A stretch of 64,000 nt of DNA. Origin: Oscillospiraceae bacterium. GTDB taxonomy: Bacteria > Bacillota > Clostridia > Oscillospirales > Oscillospiraceae. Positions within the stretch are counted from its first letter, which is position 1, and every line of letters starts with the position of its first letter. This document shows, piece after piece, positions 39,836 to 49,100 of the stretch. Made by a program: the position numbers and the translations under genes. Location of the stretch: the NCBI GenBank assembly GCA_017445385.1, contig JAFSUG010000001.1, forward strand, positions 16,969 through 80,968, given 5' to 3'. The notes under the pieces are model-generated. The model was not told where the DNA came from, did no database searches, and worked only from the letters and a program-made list of their open reading frames with translations.

Positions 39836-41031
39836 AATCAGAAGCGAAAGGCATAACTGCATACGGCTTTTTTGCGGCGCTTGCAATTGTGCTGATCCCG
39901 TTTAACGCGATCAATATTGCAGGGCGGGGCATTTTGATCTACGTCTGCATTCCGCTGCTCCTGTTTGGAATCGTGCGGCTTTTGAGCCACAGAGACCAGC
40001 TTTCGGTTACGCTTTTGCAGCTTTCGCTGCTGCTGTTCTTTGCGTATTATCTTGTTGCGTCGCTTTGGAGCCCGAAGCGCGGAATGGACACGGCATACAA
40101 CTTTATCAAGGTTTTTATATTCACGGTTTGCATTGCGTTCGGCGATTATACGGCGAAAGAAAAGAAGCTGCTGATGTTTGCCTCGTTTATAACGGGTTTG
40201 CTCGTTTGCGCGATGCTGCTGTGGGGCGCAGCCGCTGCGGTTGAAAATTCGCAGCGCGTTACGATCAGCGTTTTCGGAACGAACAGAGATCCCAACTACC
40301 TCTGCTTCTCGCTGCTGTTTCCCGCGCTGATCTGCGTGCGCGGTCTGCTTTCCAAACGCGCGCTGCTTGCAAAAATCTTCTTTGCGGCGATCCTGCTGGT
40401 TCTGATCTATTGCACGATCAGCACCGGCTCGCGCGGCGGTGCGGTTGCGCTTGCGGCGGTTATCGTTGTGTACTTCCTGTATTGGGGCAGAATGCGGCGC
40501 GGACGGAAGATTCTGATGATCCTCGTTGCGCTGCTGCTGGTTTATATCGCGCAGCAGATGATGAACAGTATGCCGGAGGAGATCATAAGCCGCTTTAGCT
40601 ATGAAAAAGTTGCAAAAACGGGCGGCGGCGGCCGTATGGATATCTGGACGCGCGTTTTCAGGTTGATTTTCGCGTCTCCGGTCCGCTTCCTGATCGGCTA
40701 CGGCTCCGGCGCAAGCGTGATCCTTGCCGGCATCGCAACGCATAACCATCTGCTGCAGATCTGGCTGGAAAACGGCATCGTCGGGCTTACGCTGTACGGC
40801 GTATTCCTGATTAACCTGCTGCGCTATTTGCTGCGCCGCAAAAACGGAACAACGATCGCGGTGTTTTTCGCGGCGATCCTGCTGTCGCTGACGCTCTCGG
40901 TGCAAACGATCCCATCGTTCTGGTCGGTGATCGCGTTGTGCATCGGGCTGGGGGATTATCAGCCGTTTTTCAAGACAGAGGCGGCAAAACCGCAGCAGAT
41001 TGAAGACGCCGGAAAGGAGCAGCCGCAATGA
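39832..41031 (+). CDS. O-antigen ligase/polymerase family membrane protein (Wzy-like)
   Basis: A 399-residue protein with about ten membrane helices and the family loop containing STGSRGG and, later, ATHNHLLQIWLENGIVG, the conserved H-N-x-x-L region of the O-antigen ligase/polymerase superfamily. In a locus with a flippase and an initiating transferase it is best read as the Wzy polymerase that joins repeat units outside the membrane. The GTG start overlaps the previous stop (GTGA). Confidence 0.87.
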   Translation: MKSEAKGITAYGFFAALAIVLIPFNAINIAGRGILIYVCIPLLLFGIVRLLSHRDQLSVTLLQLSLLLFFAYYLVASLWSPKRGMDTAYNFIKVFIFTVCIAFGDYTAKEKKLLMFASFITGLLVCAMLLWGAAAAVENSQRVTISVFGTNRDPNYLCFSLLFPALICVRGLLSKRALLAKIFFAAILLVLIYCTISTGSRGGAVALAAVIVVYFLYWGRMRRGRKILMILVALLLVYIAQQMMNSMPEEIISRFSYEKVAKTGGGGRMDIWTRVFRLIFASPVRFLIGYGSGASVILAGIATHNHLLQIWLENGIVGLTLYGVFLINLLRYLLRRKNGTTIAVFFAAILLSLTLSVQTIPSFWSVIALCIGLGDYQPFFKTEAAKPQQIEDAGKEQPQ

Positions 41032-41870
41032 AGAAAATCGCAATGCTGTATATCTGCACCGGGAAATACGAAATTTTCTGGGATAAATTCTATGAAACGT
41101 GCCAAAAGCATTTCTATCCCGATGCGGAAAAAGAATACTTCATCTTTACCGATAGCGAGCGCGTTTTGCGCTGCAAGCTGCCGGGCGTACATACCTACTA
41201 TCAGGCAAAGACCGGCTGGCCGTATGATACGCTGCTGCGCTATCAGTGGTTCTGCACGGTGCAGGATGCGCTCGCGCCGTTTGACTATTGCTACTACGTC
41301 AACGCGAACAGCGAATTCTTGCGCGACGTTACCGAAGCGCAGATCCCGTATCCCACGGAGAGAGAGCCGCTCGTTTTGAGCCTGCATCCGCGTTATTATC
41401 ACGATCTTGACGGCAGCGAATGCAGTCCGGAGCGTCGCCCGGAATCGCGGGCGTACGTTGCGCCGGGAACGCCCTGCCGCGCGCATTGCGGCGCGTTTTG
41501 GGGCGGCACGCGCGATGCGGTGCTGGAGATGTGCCGCACGCTGCGCGATCGGACGGCGGAGGACCTGGCGGACGGTGTGATCGCCGTTTGGCACGATCAG
41601 TCGCACCTGATCAAATACGCAACGGAGGTTCCGCATCAGAACATCGCGGAATTCCTTGTAAGCTATGAGGAATACGCCGATCCGGAAAAGTGCCTGCTGA
41701 TGTTTCCGGCAAAGGCAAAATACGGCGGCAACGATAAGCTGCGCGAAGTTTCGCGCGATGAGCGCCTGAAGCATCTGCCGCGGAAAATCTACCGCAGTAT
41801 GCTCGGCGGCGCGAAAAAGCTGCATCTGGACGGCGCGCTGAAGGGCGTTGCCCGCATTGTCAAAAAGTGA
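41028..41870 (+). CDS. Glycosyltransferase family 6 (ABO / alpha-1,3-Gal(NAc) transferase-like)
   Basis: A 280-residue GT-A enzyme of family 6, the family of vertebrate ABO and alpha-Gal transferases. The metal motif DxD of the animal enzymes is replaced by NAN (92-94, in YYVNANSEFL), a known feature of bacterial members. GAFWGG (155-160) and WHDQSHLIKY (188-197) match the acceptor- and donor-binding signatures. The C-terminus is basic and amphipathic, suiting membrane association. Its likely product is an alpha-1,3-linked Gal or GalNAc, but the choice is not readable. The start overlaps the polymerase stop by 4 bp. Confidence 0.9.
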   Translation: MKKIAMLYICTGKYEIFWDKFYETCQKHFYPDAEKEYFIFTDSERVLRCKLPGVHTYYQAKTGWPYDTLLRYQWFCTVQDALAPFDYCYYVNANSEFLRDVTEAQIPYPTEREPLVLSLHPRYYHDLDGSECSPERRPESRAYVAPGTPCRAHCGAFWGGTRDAVLEMCRTLRDRTAEDLADGVIAVWHDQSHLIKYATEVPHQNIAEFLVSYEEYADPEKCLLMFPAKAKYGGNDKLREVSRDERLKHLPRKIYRSMLGGAKKLHLDGALKGVARIVKK

Positions 41871-41885
41871 ATTTGAGGGTTCCGC

Positions 41886-43214
41886 ATGATCGATAAGCTG
41901 AAGGGGAAAGTGAAAACACTCGCAAAAAATCCCCTCGTCATCAACTATATATGGGTGTTTCTCGGGCAGAACGGCGGCGCGATCTTTTCGATGCTGTCGC
42001 TGGTTCTGACGCTGCGGATCATCTCCACGCTGGAATACGGTTCGCTCGTCATTATCCAAACGTATACCAATCTGCTCTCCAATCTCTTCTGCCTGCGCAC
42101 GTTCAACGGCGTTATCAAATTCGTAACGTCTGCGGAGGCGGAAGGCGATTCCCTGCGCGCGAAAAAATATATCAACACCGCGTTTTTGCTTGATGCGATC
42201 ATGGGCGCAGTGGCGTTTGTATGCGGCTTTTTCCTGCTGCAGCCGATCACGCGCCTGTTCGGCTGGGAGCCGGAAACGGTGCGCCTGACGAACTATTATA
42301 TCCCGCTGCTGCTGTTCATGCCGGTGCTCAACGGTGCGCCGGTCGGTCTGCTGCGCAAGCTCGGCTATTTCAAGCAGGTCAATATAATCCATGCCGTCGT
42401 TTTCGGGCTGCAAACGGCGGTTCTGCTCGCAACGTGGATGCTCGGCGTCCATTCGTTTATCGTGGTGCTGCTGGAGTACGCCGCCACGGAGATGATCGAA
42501 TGTATCGTGCTTGTGATCTATTGCCTGCGCGTCACCTATAAAAACGAGCAGTATCGCGGCTTTTGGAAAGCCGGCTTCACCTTTGAAGGCGAATTTATGC
42601 GCCATAACGTCTATTACGGCTTGACCTCTACCTTCGATGAGATCCTCGGCAACGTTTCCACGCTGCTGATCAATAAATACGTCGGTACGCTCGCAACCGC
42701 GTATATCAAGGTCATTACAAGAATCTGCAACGTCTTCCAGAAGGTTACGAAGCCGATCAACCAGGTGTTCTACCCGGAGCTTTGCGAATGGGTTACGCAG
42801 AAGCAGTATAAAAAGGCGCATCGCGTTTCCATGAAATACCTCGGCATCGTCTGCGCGGCAGGCGCCGCGCTCGTTGCCGTGCTGTTCGGCACCTACGATT
42901 GGTGGATCGTGATCTTCGATGCCGCCATGACGACAGCTAAGCTGCAATCGCTGCTGTATATGGTTTATACGATCCTCGGCATCTCGCTGATCTGCATGAA
43001 TCAGCTCATGTTCGCAATCGATCTCGCAAGGGAAAGCCTGATCATCGTAGCGATCTGCGATCTGCAGTTTTTGGTCGTGCTGGTTCCGTGCGTGCAAACC
43101 TACGGCATCTATGGCTATCTGCTGCTGCAGATCGCGCAGTTGTTTGCCGTAGCCGGCTTTAAATATTTCTTCATTTCGCGCCGCGTCCATAAACTGGAAA
43201 GGCAAAAAGCGTAA
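41886..43214 (+). CDS. Polysaccharide flippase (Wzx-like)
   Basis: A 442-residue MATE/MOP-superfamily transporter with about twelve hydrophobic segments. The N-terminus FLGQNGGAIFSMLSLVLTLR and the first half follow the polysaccharide synthase (PST) pattern, and a cytoplasmic basic C-terminus RRVHKLERQKA ends it. It would flip the lipid-linked repeat unit. GAGGG lies just upstream of the ATG. Confidence 0.88.
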   Translation: MIDKLKGKVKTLAKNPLVINYIWVFLGQNGGAIFSMLSLVLTLRIISTLEYGSLVIIQTYTNLLSNLFCLRTFNGVIKFVTSAEAEGDSLRAKKYINTAFLLDAIMGAVAFVCGFFLLQPITRLFGWEPETVRLTNYYIPLLLFMPVLNGAPVGLLRKLGYFKQVNIIHAVVFGLQTAVLLATWMLGVHSFIVVLLEYAATEMIECIVLVIYCLRVTYKNEQYRGFWKAGFTFEGEFMRHNVYYGLTSTFDEILGNVSTLLINKYVGTLATAYIKVITRICNVFQKVTKPINQVFYPELCEWVTQKQYKKAHRVSMKYLGIVCAAGAALVAVLFGTYDWWIVIFDAAMTTAKLQSLLYMVYTILGISLICMNQLMFAIDLARESLIIVAICDLQFLVVLVPCVQTYGIYGYLLLQIAQLFAVAGFKYFFISRRVHKLERQKA

Positions 43215-43226
43215 CGGAGGACTGCT

Positions 43227-44258
43227 GTGAGAGAAACGGATCTACGCGCCGTCAGCGTAACGAAAACGCTGATGATGCTGCTCGTTGTGCTCGGCCATGC
43301 GTGTATCGTGTTTGCCGCAAGCGCGTGGGGCGGCGTAACGCCATTGCGGCAAAGCCTGCCAATCGCGTATTTCGCGCGCTTTCTGGAGCTGACGCATACG
43401 CAAACGTTTTTCGTCTGCTCCGGCTTTTTCTTCGCGCTGCGGCGCTATGAAAAGGGGAAATACCGCACGATGGGCTATGACCTGAAGCATCGGGCGAAGC
43501 GGCTGCTTGTGCCGTATGCGGTCATCTCGGTTTTCTGGGCGGCGCCTGCCGATTACTTTGCGAAGGGTCTTGCCCCTGCGCAGCTTGCGAAAAACTACCT
43601 GCTCGGCTTCGATCCGGCGCAGCTCTGGTTTTTGCTGACGCTGTTCCTGCTGTATATCCTGTTTTATTTCACAAGCGACCGTGTTTTGAAGCTGCCCGTC
43701 TGGCTCGGAATTTTGGGATTCCTCGCGGTACGCTATCTCGGCGTTTTGCTGACCGAGCTGCGTCTGCCGCTGCGCGTACTGCGCTTCGATGCGTTTTTGC
43801 GCTCCGCGCTGTATTTCTACCTTGGACTGCTCTTGCAGCAGCGCCGGCTCTGCATTCCGCGCGCAAGGTGGCTTCCGCTTCTGCTTGCGCTCTGCGCCGG
43901 TTCGTTCGCGCTGTACGCGGTAAAGTGCATCGATTCCGAATGCAATGCGTATCTCAAGGAAACGCTGATGCTGTTTGTGAATCTTTCGGGCGTATTTGCG
44001 TATCTCTGCATCGGAACGCTGCTGAAAAACCTGTATGAAAAGCCGTTTTTCGCGGCGCTGTCAGCCGCCGGCATGGGCATCTATCTATTGCATCAGCAGA
44101 TCCTCTATGCCACGATGCGTCTTACGAATTTTGCTTGGATCGCGCCGCTTGCGTTCGTGATCGTAAACTTCTGCGCTGCGGCTGCGATCGCGTGGGGACT
44201 GACGTGGCTGCTAAAGCGCACCGCAATCGGAAGAGCCGCGCTTGGGGAGGCAAAATGA
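43227..44258 (+). CDS. Acyltransferase 3 family membrane protein
   Basis: A 343-residue integral membrane acyltransferase with about ten helices. The early MMLLVVLGHACIVF carries the catalytic-site His, and KHRAKRLLVPYAVISVFW is the conserved Arg-rich loop. Members O-acetylate sugars of surface polymers. The start is GTG 43227 with CGGAGG before it. It overlaps the next gene by 4 bp. Confidence 0.88.
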   Translation: MRETDLRAVSVTKTLMMLLVVLGHACIVFAASAWGGVTPLRQSLPIAYFARFLELTHTQTFFVCSGFFFALRRYEKGKYRTMGYDLKHRAKRLLVPYAVISVFWAAPADYFAKGLAPAQLAKNYLLGFDPAQLWFLLTLFLLYILFYFTSDRVLKLPVWLGILGFLAVRYLGVLLTELRLPLRVLRFDAFLRSALYFYLGLLLQQRRLCIPRARWLPLLLALCAGSFALYAVKCIDSECNAYLKETLMLFVNLSGVFAYLCIGTLLKNLYEKPFFAALSAAGMGIYLLHQQILYATMRLTNFAWIAPLAFVIVNFCAAAAIAWGLTWLLKRTAIGRAALGEAK

Positions 44259-45202
44259 AAGTTTGTATCATAGGCGTTTATTTCGGGAAACTGCCCTCGT
44301 TTTTTCCGCTGTGGCTGCGTTCGTGCGCCTGCAATCCGAGCGTGGATTTCCTGCTCGTAACCGATCAGGCGCTTTCGGAGCTGCCGCCAAACGTGCATCT
44401 TCTGCCGATGCGCCTTTCGGAGATGAAAGCGCTTGCCGATGAAACGCTCGGAATGGAAACGGCGCTGACTACGCCGTATAAATGCTGCGATTTCAAGCCT
44501 GTTTACGGCGTGATTTTCGCAAAGTGGCTTTCGGGGTACGATTATTGGGGCTGCTGCGATTTTGATATGATTTTCGGTGATCTCGCGTCGTTTTTCGAGC
44601 GATTTCATCTTGAGAACTATGATAAATTTCTGCCGCTCGGTCACCTCGCGCTCTACCGCAATACGCCGCAGTGCAACGCGCGCTACCGTCTGATCCCGAA
44701 GTCGGGCAATTCCTATCTTGCGTCGTTCACAAATCCAAATACAACGCAGTTTGATGAGCTTGGCGGCATCAACGCGATCTATCTGGAAAACGGCTTCCCG
44801 TTTTTTCGCGAGCGGATCTTTGCGGATATTTCCAAAAGCGTGCGCCGGCTGATGCTCGTTGAGGACTATCCCGACGCGCATGAGAAAAACTATCGTGACC
44901 AGATCTTTTTCTGGGAAAACGGCAAGGTTTTCCGCGCGTTTTACGAGAAGAATGAGCGAAAAACGGAAGAATTTATCTATATTCATCTAAAAAAGAGAAA
45001 CCTGCCCGCGCCGGTTTTTGATATCGAAAAAATAGCCTGCTATCTGATCACGGCGGAGGGCTTCGAGCCATATAACGCAGAAGCGCTGACAAAAGCTGAG
45101 ATTCGCCGCCGCAACCGCTCCTACGGGCGCCTTGCCGAGCGGTTTGAGCGCGGCGTCGTATACCGCGTTCGGAAGAAGCTGCGCCGGCTGAAAAAGAAAT
45201 AA
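44255..45202 (+). CDS. DUF6625-family putative glycosyltransferase
   Basis: A 315-residue protein with a GT-A-like opening (MKVCIIGVYFGKLPSFFPLW) and the central GYDYWGCCDFDMIFGDL, where the DFD triplet probably plays the DxD metal role. TTPYKCCDFKPVYGVIF is another family block. Such proteins are common in capsule loci but no member I know of has a proven reaction. The start ATG 44255 overlaps the previous stop. Confidence 0.8.
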   Translation: MKVCIIGVYFGKLPSFFPLWLRSCACNPSVDFLLVTDQALSELPPNVHLLPMRLSEMKALADETLGMETALTTPYKCCDFKPVYGVIFAKWLSGYDYWGCCDFDMIFGDLASFFERFHLENYDKFLPLGHLALYRNTPQCNARYRLIPKSGNSYLASFTNPNTTQFDELGGINAIYLENGFPFFRERIFADISKSVRRLMLVEDYPDAHEKNYRDQIFFWENGKVFRAFYEKNERKTEEFIYIHLKKRNLPAPVFDIEKIACYLITAEGFEPYNAEALTKAEIRRRNRSYGRLAERFERGVVYRVRKKLRRLKKK

Positions 45203-45213
45203 TGGGAGAACGC

Positions 45214-46104
45214 ATGAAGAAAAAACTGAGTTTTGCGCGTGTTTTCGCGCATCTGGACCGAAAATACGGCATGCATTTCGTGCCGGATAAGCTGTGCCTG
45301 GAGCTGCTCTATCGCGCCGCGATGGGGAAGAAGCTGCGCCTGGATCCGCCCGTTACCTTTACGGAGAAGCTGCAGTGGATCAAGCTCTACGACCGCCGCG
45401 ACGTCTATACAACGATGGTGGATAAGATCGCGGCAAAGCAGTGGGCAGCGGAGAAGATCGGCGCGGAGCATATCATCCCCACGCTCGGCACATGGAAGCA
45501 CTTTGACGAGATTGATTTTGACGCGCTGCCCGAGCAGTTCGTGCTCAAATGCAACCATGATTCGCATAGCGCGATCATCTGCCGCGATAAAATGACATTT
45601 GACCGCGAAAAAGCGCGGAAAAAGCTTGAAAAATCGCTTAAAAAGAATTATTATTATGATAGTAGACAGTGGCCGTATAAAAACGTTCCGCCGATGATCC
45701 TTGCCGAGCAGTATTTGCCCGGCGATGAAAGCGGCGATCTGCGCGATTATAAGTTCTTCTGCTTCGGCGGAGTGCCTAAGCTGATGTACGTTGCGCAGGG
45801 CAGATCTGCCGGCGCGGTCTACGGCGATTTCTTCGATATGGACTATCGCCATCTCGATCTGAAGATCGATCATGATACCGCGCCCGTGCCGCCGGAAAAA
45901 CCGCAGACGTTCGAAAAAATGCGCGAGGCGGCAGCCGTGCTTTCGGCGGGCATTGCGCAGGTCCGCGCGGACTTCTATGAACTGAATGGCGAATTCTATT
46001 TCGGGGAAATGACGTTTTTCCATTGCGGCGGTTTCTATCCGTTCACGCCTGCCGAATGGGATGAGACGCTCGGAAGCTGGATCGAGCTTCCGGAAAAACC
46101 GTAA
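45214..46104 (+). CDS. TupA-like ATP-grasp protein
   Basis: A 296-residue TupA-like ATP-grasp protein, named after the teichuronopeptide locus gene tupA. FTEKLQWIKLYDRRD, ADKIAAKQW-like MVDKIAAKQWAAEKIG, FVLKCNHDSHSAIIC and LRDYKFFCFGGVPKLMY are family blocks. ATP-grasp chemistry suggests ligation of an amino acid or similar group to the polysaccharide. I take ATG 45214 because GGGAG precedes it; ATG 45202 overlaps the previous stop but lacks a site. It is the last gene of the polysaccharide locus. Confidence 0.85.
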   Translation: MKKKLSFARVFAHLDRKYGMHFVPDKLCLELLYRAAMGKKLRLDPPVTFTEKLQWIKLYDRRDVYTTMVDKIAAKQWAAEKIGAEHIIPTLGTWKHFDEIDFDALPEQFVLKCNHDSHSAIICRDKMTFDREKARKKLEKSLKKNYYYDSRQWPYKNVPPMILAEQYLPGDESGDLRDYKFFCFGGVPKLMYVAQGRSAGAVYGDFFDMDYRHLDLKIDHDTAPVPPEKPQTFEKMREAAAVLSAGIAQVRADFYELNGEFYFGEMTFFHCGGFYPFTPAEWDETLGSWIELPEKP

Positions 46105-46167
46105 ATTCCGCTTTATAAGCGATTATGTATAGAAACAACAACAGCGTTTTCAAGGAGGTACATCACT

Positions 46168-49100
46168 ATGAAACAAACGAAACGCTTTGTTGCGCTGCTC
46201 CTTACGGCAGTCATGCTCCTCGGCGCATTGCCGATCGCAGCCGGTGCCGCATGGGCGGATGACAACGTAACCTACAGCGGAACGTCTTTCGGCGTAGATG
46301 GCTATTATACGGTCATCTCCCAGAAGGATTGGACGCTGGTTCCCGGCGCTGCAACAGAAACCGAAATGGTTCTGAACAATGCAGCAGGCACGCGCAGACA
46401 GGTTCTGCACGTTGTGGAAGTGGATCCCTCGAATGAGGCGATCTCCATCGTTCCCGGCTACTATGGCATCGATAAGGACATCACTTCCGTTGCCAATCAG
46501 CAGGCGGCTACCGTTACCGACATGACCGCGTACTATGAAAACGTACTCGGCTACAACGTCGTTGCCGGCATGAATACCGGCCTTGCTTATGACAACAACG
46601 CGCCGTATTCCTGGCTGGTTTACAACGGCAACGTCCTCGTTGACCATGGCAACAAGATCAACGATTTCCATTCCGGCGTCTGCCAGACGATGCTCTGCGT
46701 TTACAAGAACGAAGACGGTTCGTGCTACTGCGAGCTCCGCAAGGCTGCGGAAGGTCTGCGCGGCGATGAGTGGCAGGCAATCGGCGCGAACTTCGCCATG
46801 GTTGTTTCAGATGGCAAGCTCGTCACCCCCACGATCAGCCGCAGCAATGCTGCCGCGCGCTCGATGATCGGCGTTAAGGAAGACGGCACGCTCGTTCTCG
46901 TTATGAACGACGGCCGCGGCGCAAACAACTCCATCGGCCTCAGCGACAGCGAGGAAGGCGAAGCGATGCTGGCGCTCGGCTGCAAATGGGCATTCAACTG
47001 CGATGGCGGCGGCTCTTCCGCAATGGTAACAAAGCGTGCCGGTGAAGAAACCTACGCGCTGCGCTGCGTCCCGTGCGACGGCGCCGAGCGTCCCACCATC
47101 AACGCGGTGTTCATCGTTTCCAACGTTGGCAAAACCGGCGTTCTGAACAACGTGAACGTCACGTCCGATTATGACTTCTTCGCGCCCGGCACCACCTATA
47201 CCTTCGGCGCCGACGCAATCGATACCCACGGCTACGCAATGGCAACGCCCGCGGATCTGCAGTGGCAGCTCTCCGATGCTTCCTTCGGCACGATCGAGGG
47301 CGGTACGTTCGTATCGAACGGCAAAACCGGCGACGTGACGATCCAGGCTGTTTCCGGCGGCAACGTTGTCGGCGAAAAGGCGATCACCGTCACCAACCCC
47401 GAAACGCTCGCCTTTGTAGCTACCGAAACCACAATTCCCTACGGCAGAAGCGCTACGCTAGAATTTATTTCCAAGCAGGGCGAAGCGGACGTTTACCTGG
47501 ACGGCTCGTCCTTTACCTTTACAAGCTCCAACCCGGCAGCCGGCACGCTGAACGGTCTGACCTTCGTTTCCACCACGGAAGCAGGCGTTTCCGGCACCAC
47601 CATTACCGCAACTTACGTTCCCACCGGCAAGGCGCTGACCTTCACGGTCAACCTCGGCCTTGGCTCGGAAATCCTTTGGGACTTTGAGGACGGCGATATC
47701 AGCGATTGGGTATCCACCGACGCAGCCGACAAGTTCATGCGTGACGGCGGTGCTCCGGTTACAACCAGCGGCTCGTTCTCTACGCCGTTCCGCACGCTCT
47801 TCGCCGGCGGCCAGATCTCCTGGAGCAACAAGACTTATACGCACCTTTCCTCTGCTGCGGCAGGCGGCCAGGCGCACGGCGGCGATAAGGCGCTGGCAGT
47901 TACCTTCGATATGAAGAATACCGAATTCAACAGCTGGGTCTACTCCATTATCTGGAACATCCAGGGCAACACTGTCCTGCGCGACGTTGCAAACGGCAAG
48001 GCCGCAACGAAGCTCGGCATGTGGGTCTACGTGCCCAAGGGCTTCTACACCGCGAAGAATAACGGCGCTATGGCGCTGCAGCTCACGGTTCAGAGAGGCG
48101 CAAGCGCAACTTCCGCGCTTTCCGGCACGCAGCTCAACCTCCAGTACAACGGCAAGAACATCAACGCTTTGAAGGAAACCGATATTCCGGAGAACAGATG
48201 GGTTTACGTCACGGCTGACCTCACCGGCGCGAATTTCGTCAAGCTGGTTGATCCGCTGAACGACGTTTATCGTTCCCCGTCGTTCATCCGTATGTACGTC
48301 AAGCCCTCCGAGGCACAGGAGCTGACCTACTACTTTGACGACATTACGCTCGACTACAGCTCCGCTGTGGACGATCGCACGCCGCCGGTTATCTCCGCTC
48401 CGACCTACTGCACCAGCGATACGAACATTGACCTCGGCGGTCAGACGATCAATACCGATACCGTTTCGTTCAATGCGACTGTTGCGGACGCTGCGGCAAG
48501 CAACGCTTCCGGCCTGAACTATCAATCCGCCGCTATCTATATCGATGGCGTGAAGTACGCGGCAAAGGCTTCCGGCAGCGGCATGTCGCTGGAGAACGTG
48601 GTCCTTTCGAACGGCGTGCACAGCGTGAAGTTTGAGATCGCGGATAACCTCGGCAACGCAACCACCCTTACGAAAACGCTGACCGTGGATGCGCCGGCTG
48701 CAAAATCGGCAGTCCGCCTCTCCGGCCACAACGATAAGAACAACACGATCGAAGCCGGCTCCGTCTACTACGTAGACCTCGTTGCCGACGCGATTGAGGA
48801 CGTGGACTCCGTTCAGACCACGATCAAGCTGCAGTCCGCGCATGAGTGGGAGCTGGATCATATGATCCTCGCCGATGGCTTCACCGGCAGCTACACGCTC
48901 AACCCCGTGGAAGACAGCATCGCAACCGTTACCATCACCAAGACCGGCGAAACCGAATTGACCGGCACGCAGACCATTGCGTCGCTTCCGGTTCGCGTTT
49001 GGTCGTATAACGAAGCAACGCAGGTTGGCGGCGACAGCGCAAACGCGCCGAAGCAGATGACTGCCGCTGCGCGTTACGCCAGCACCTACGGCGAACCCGT

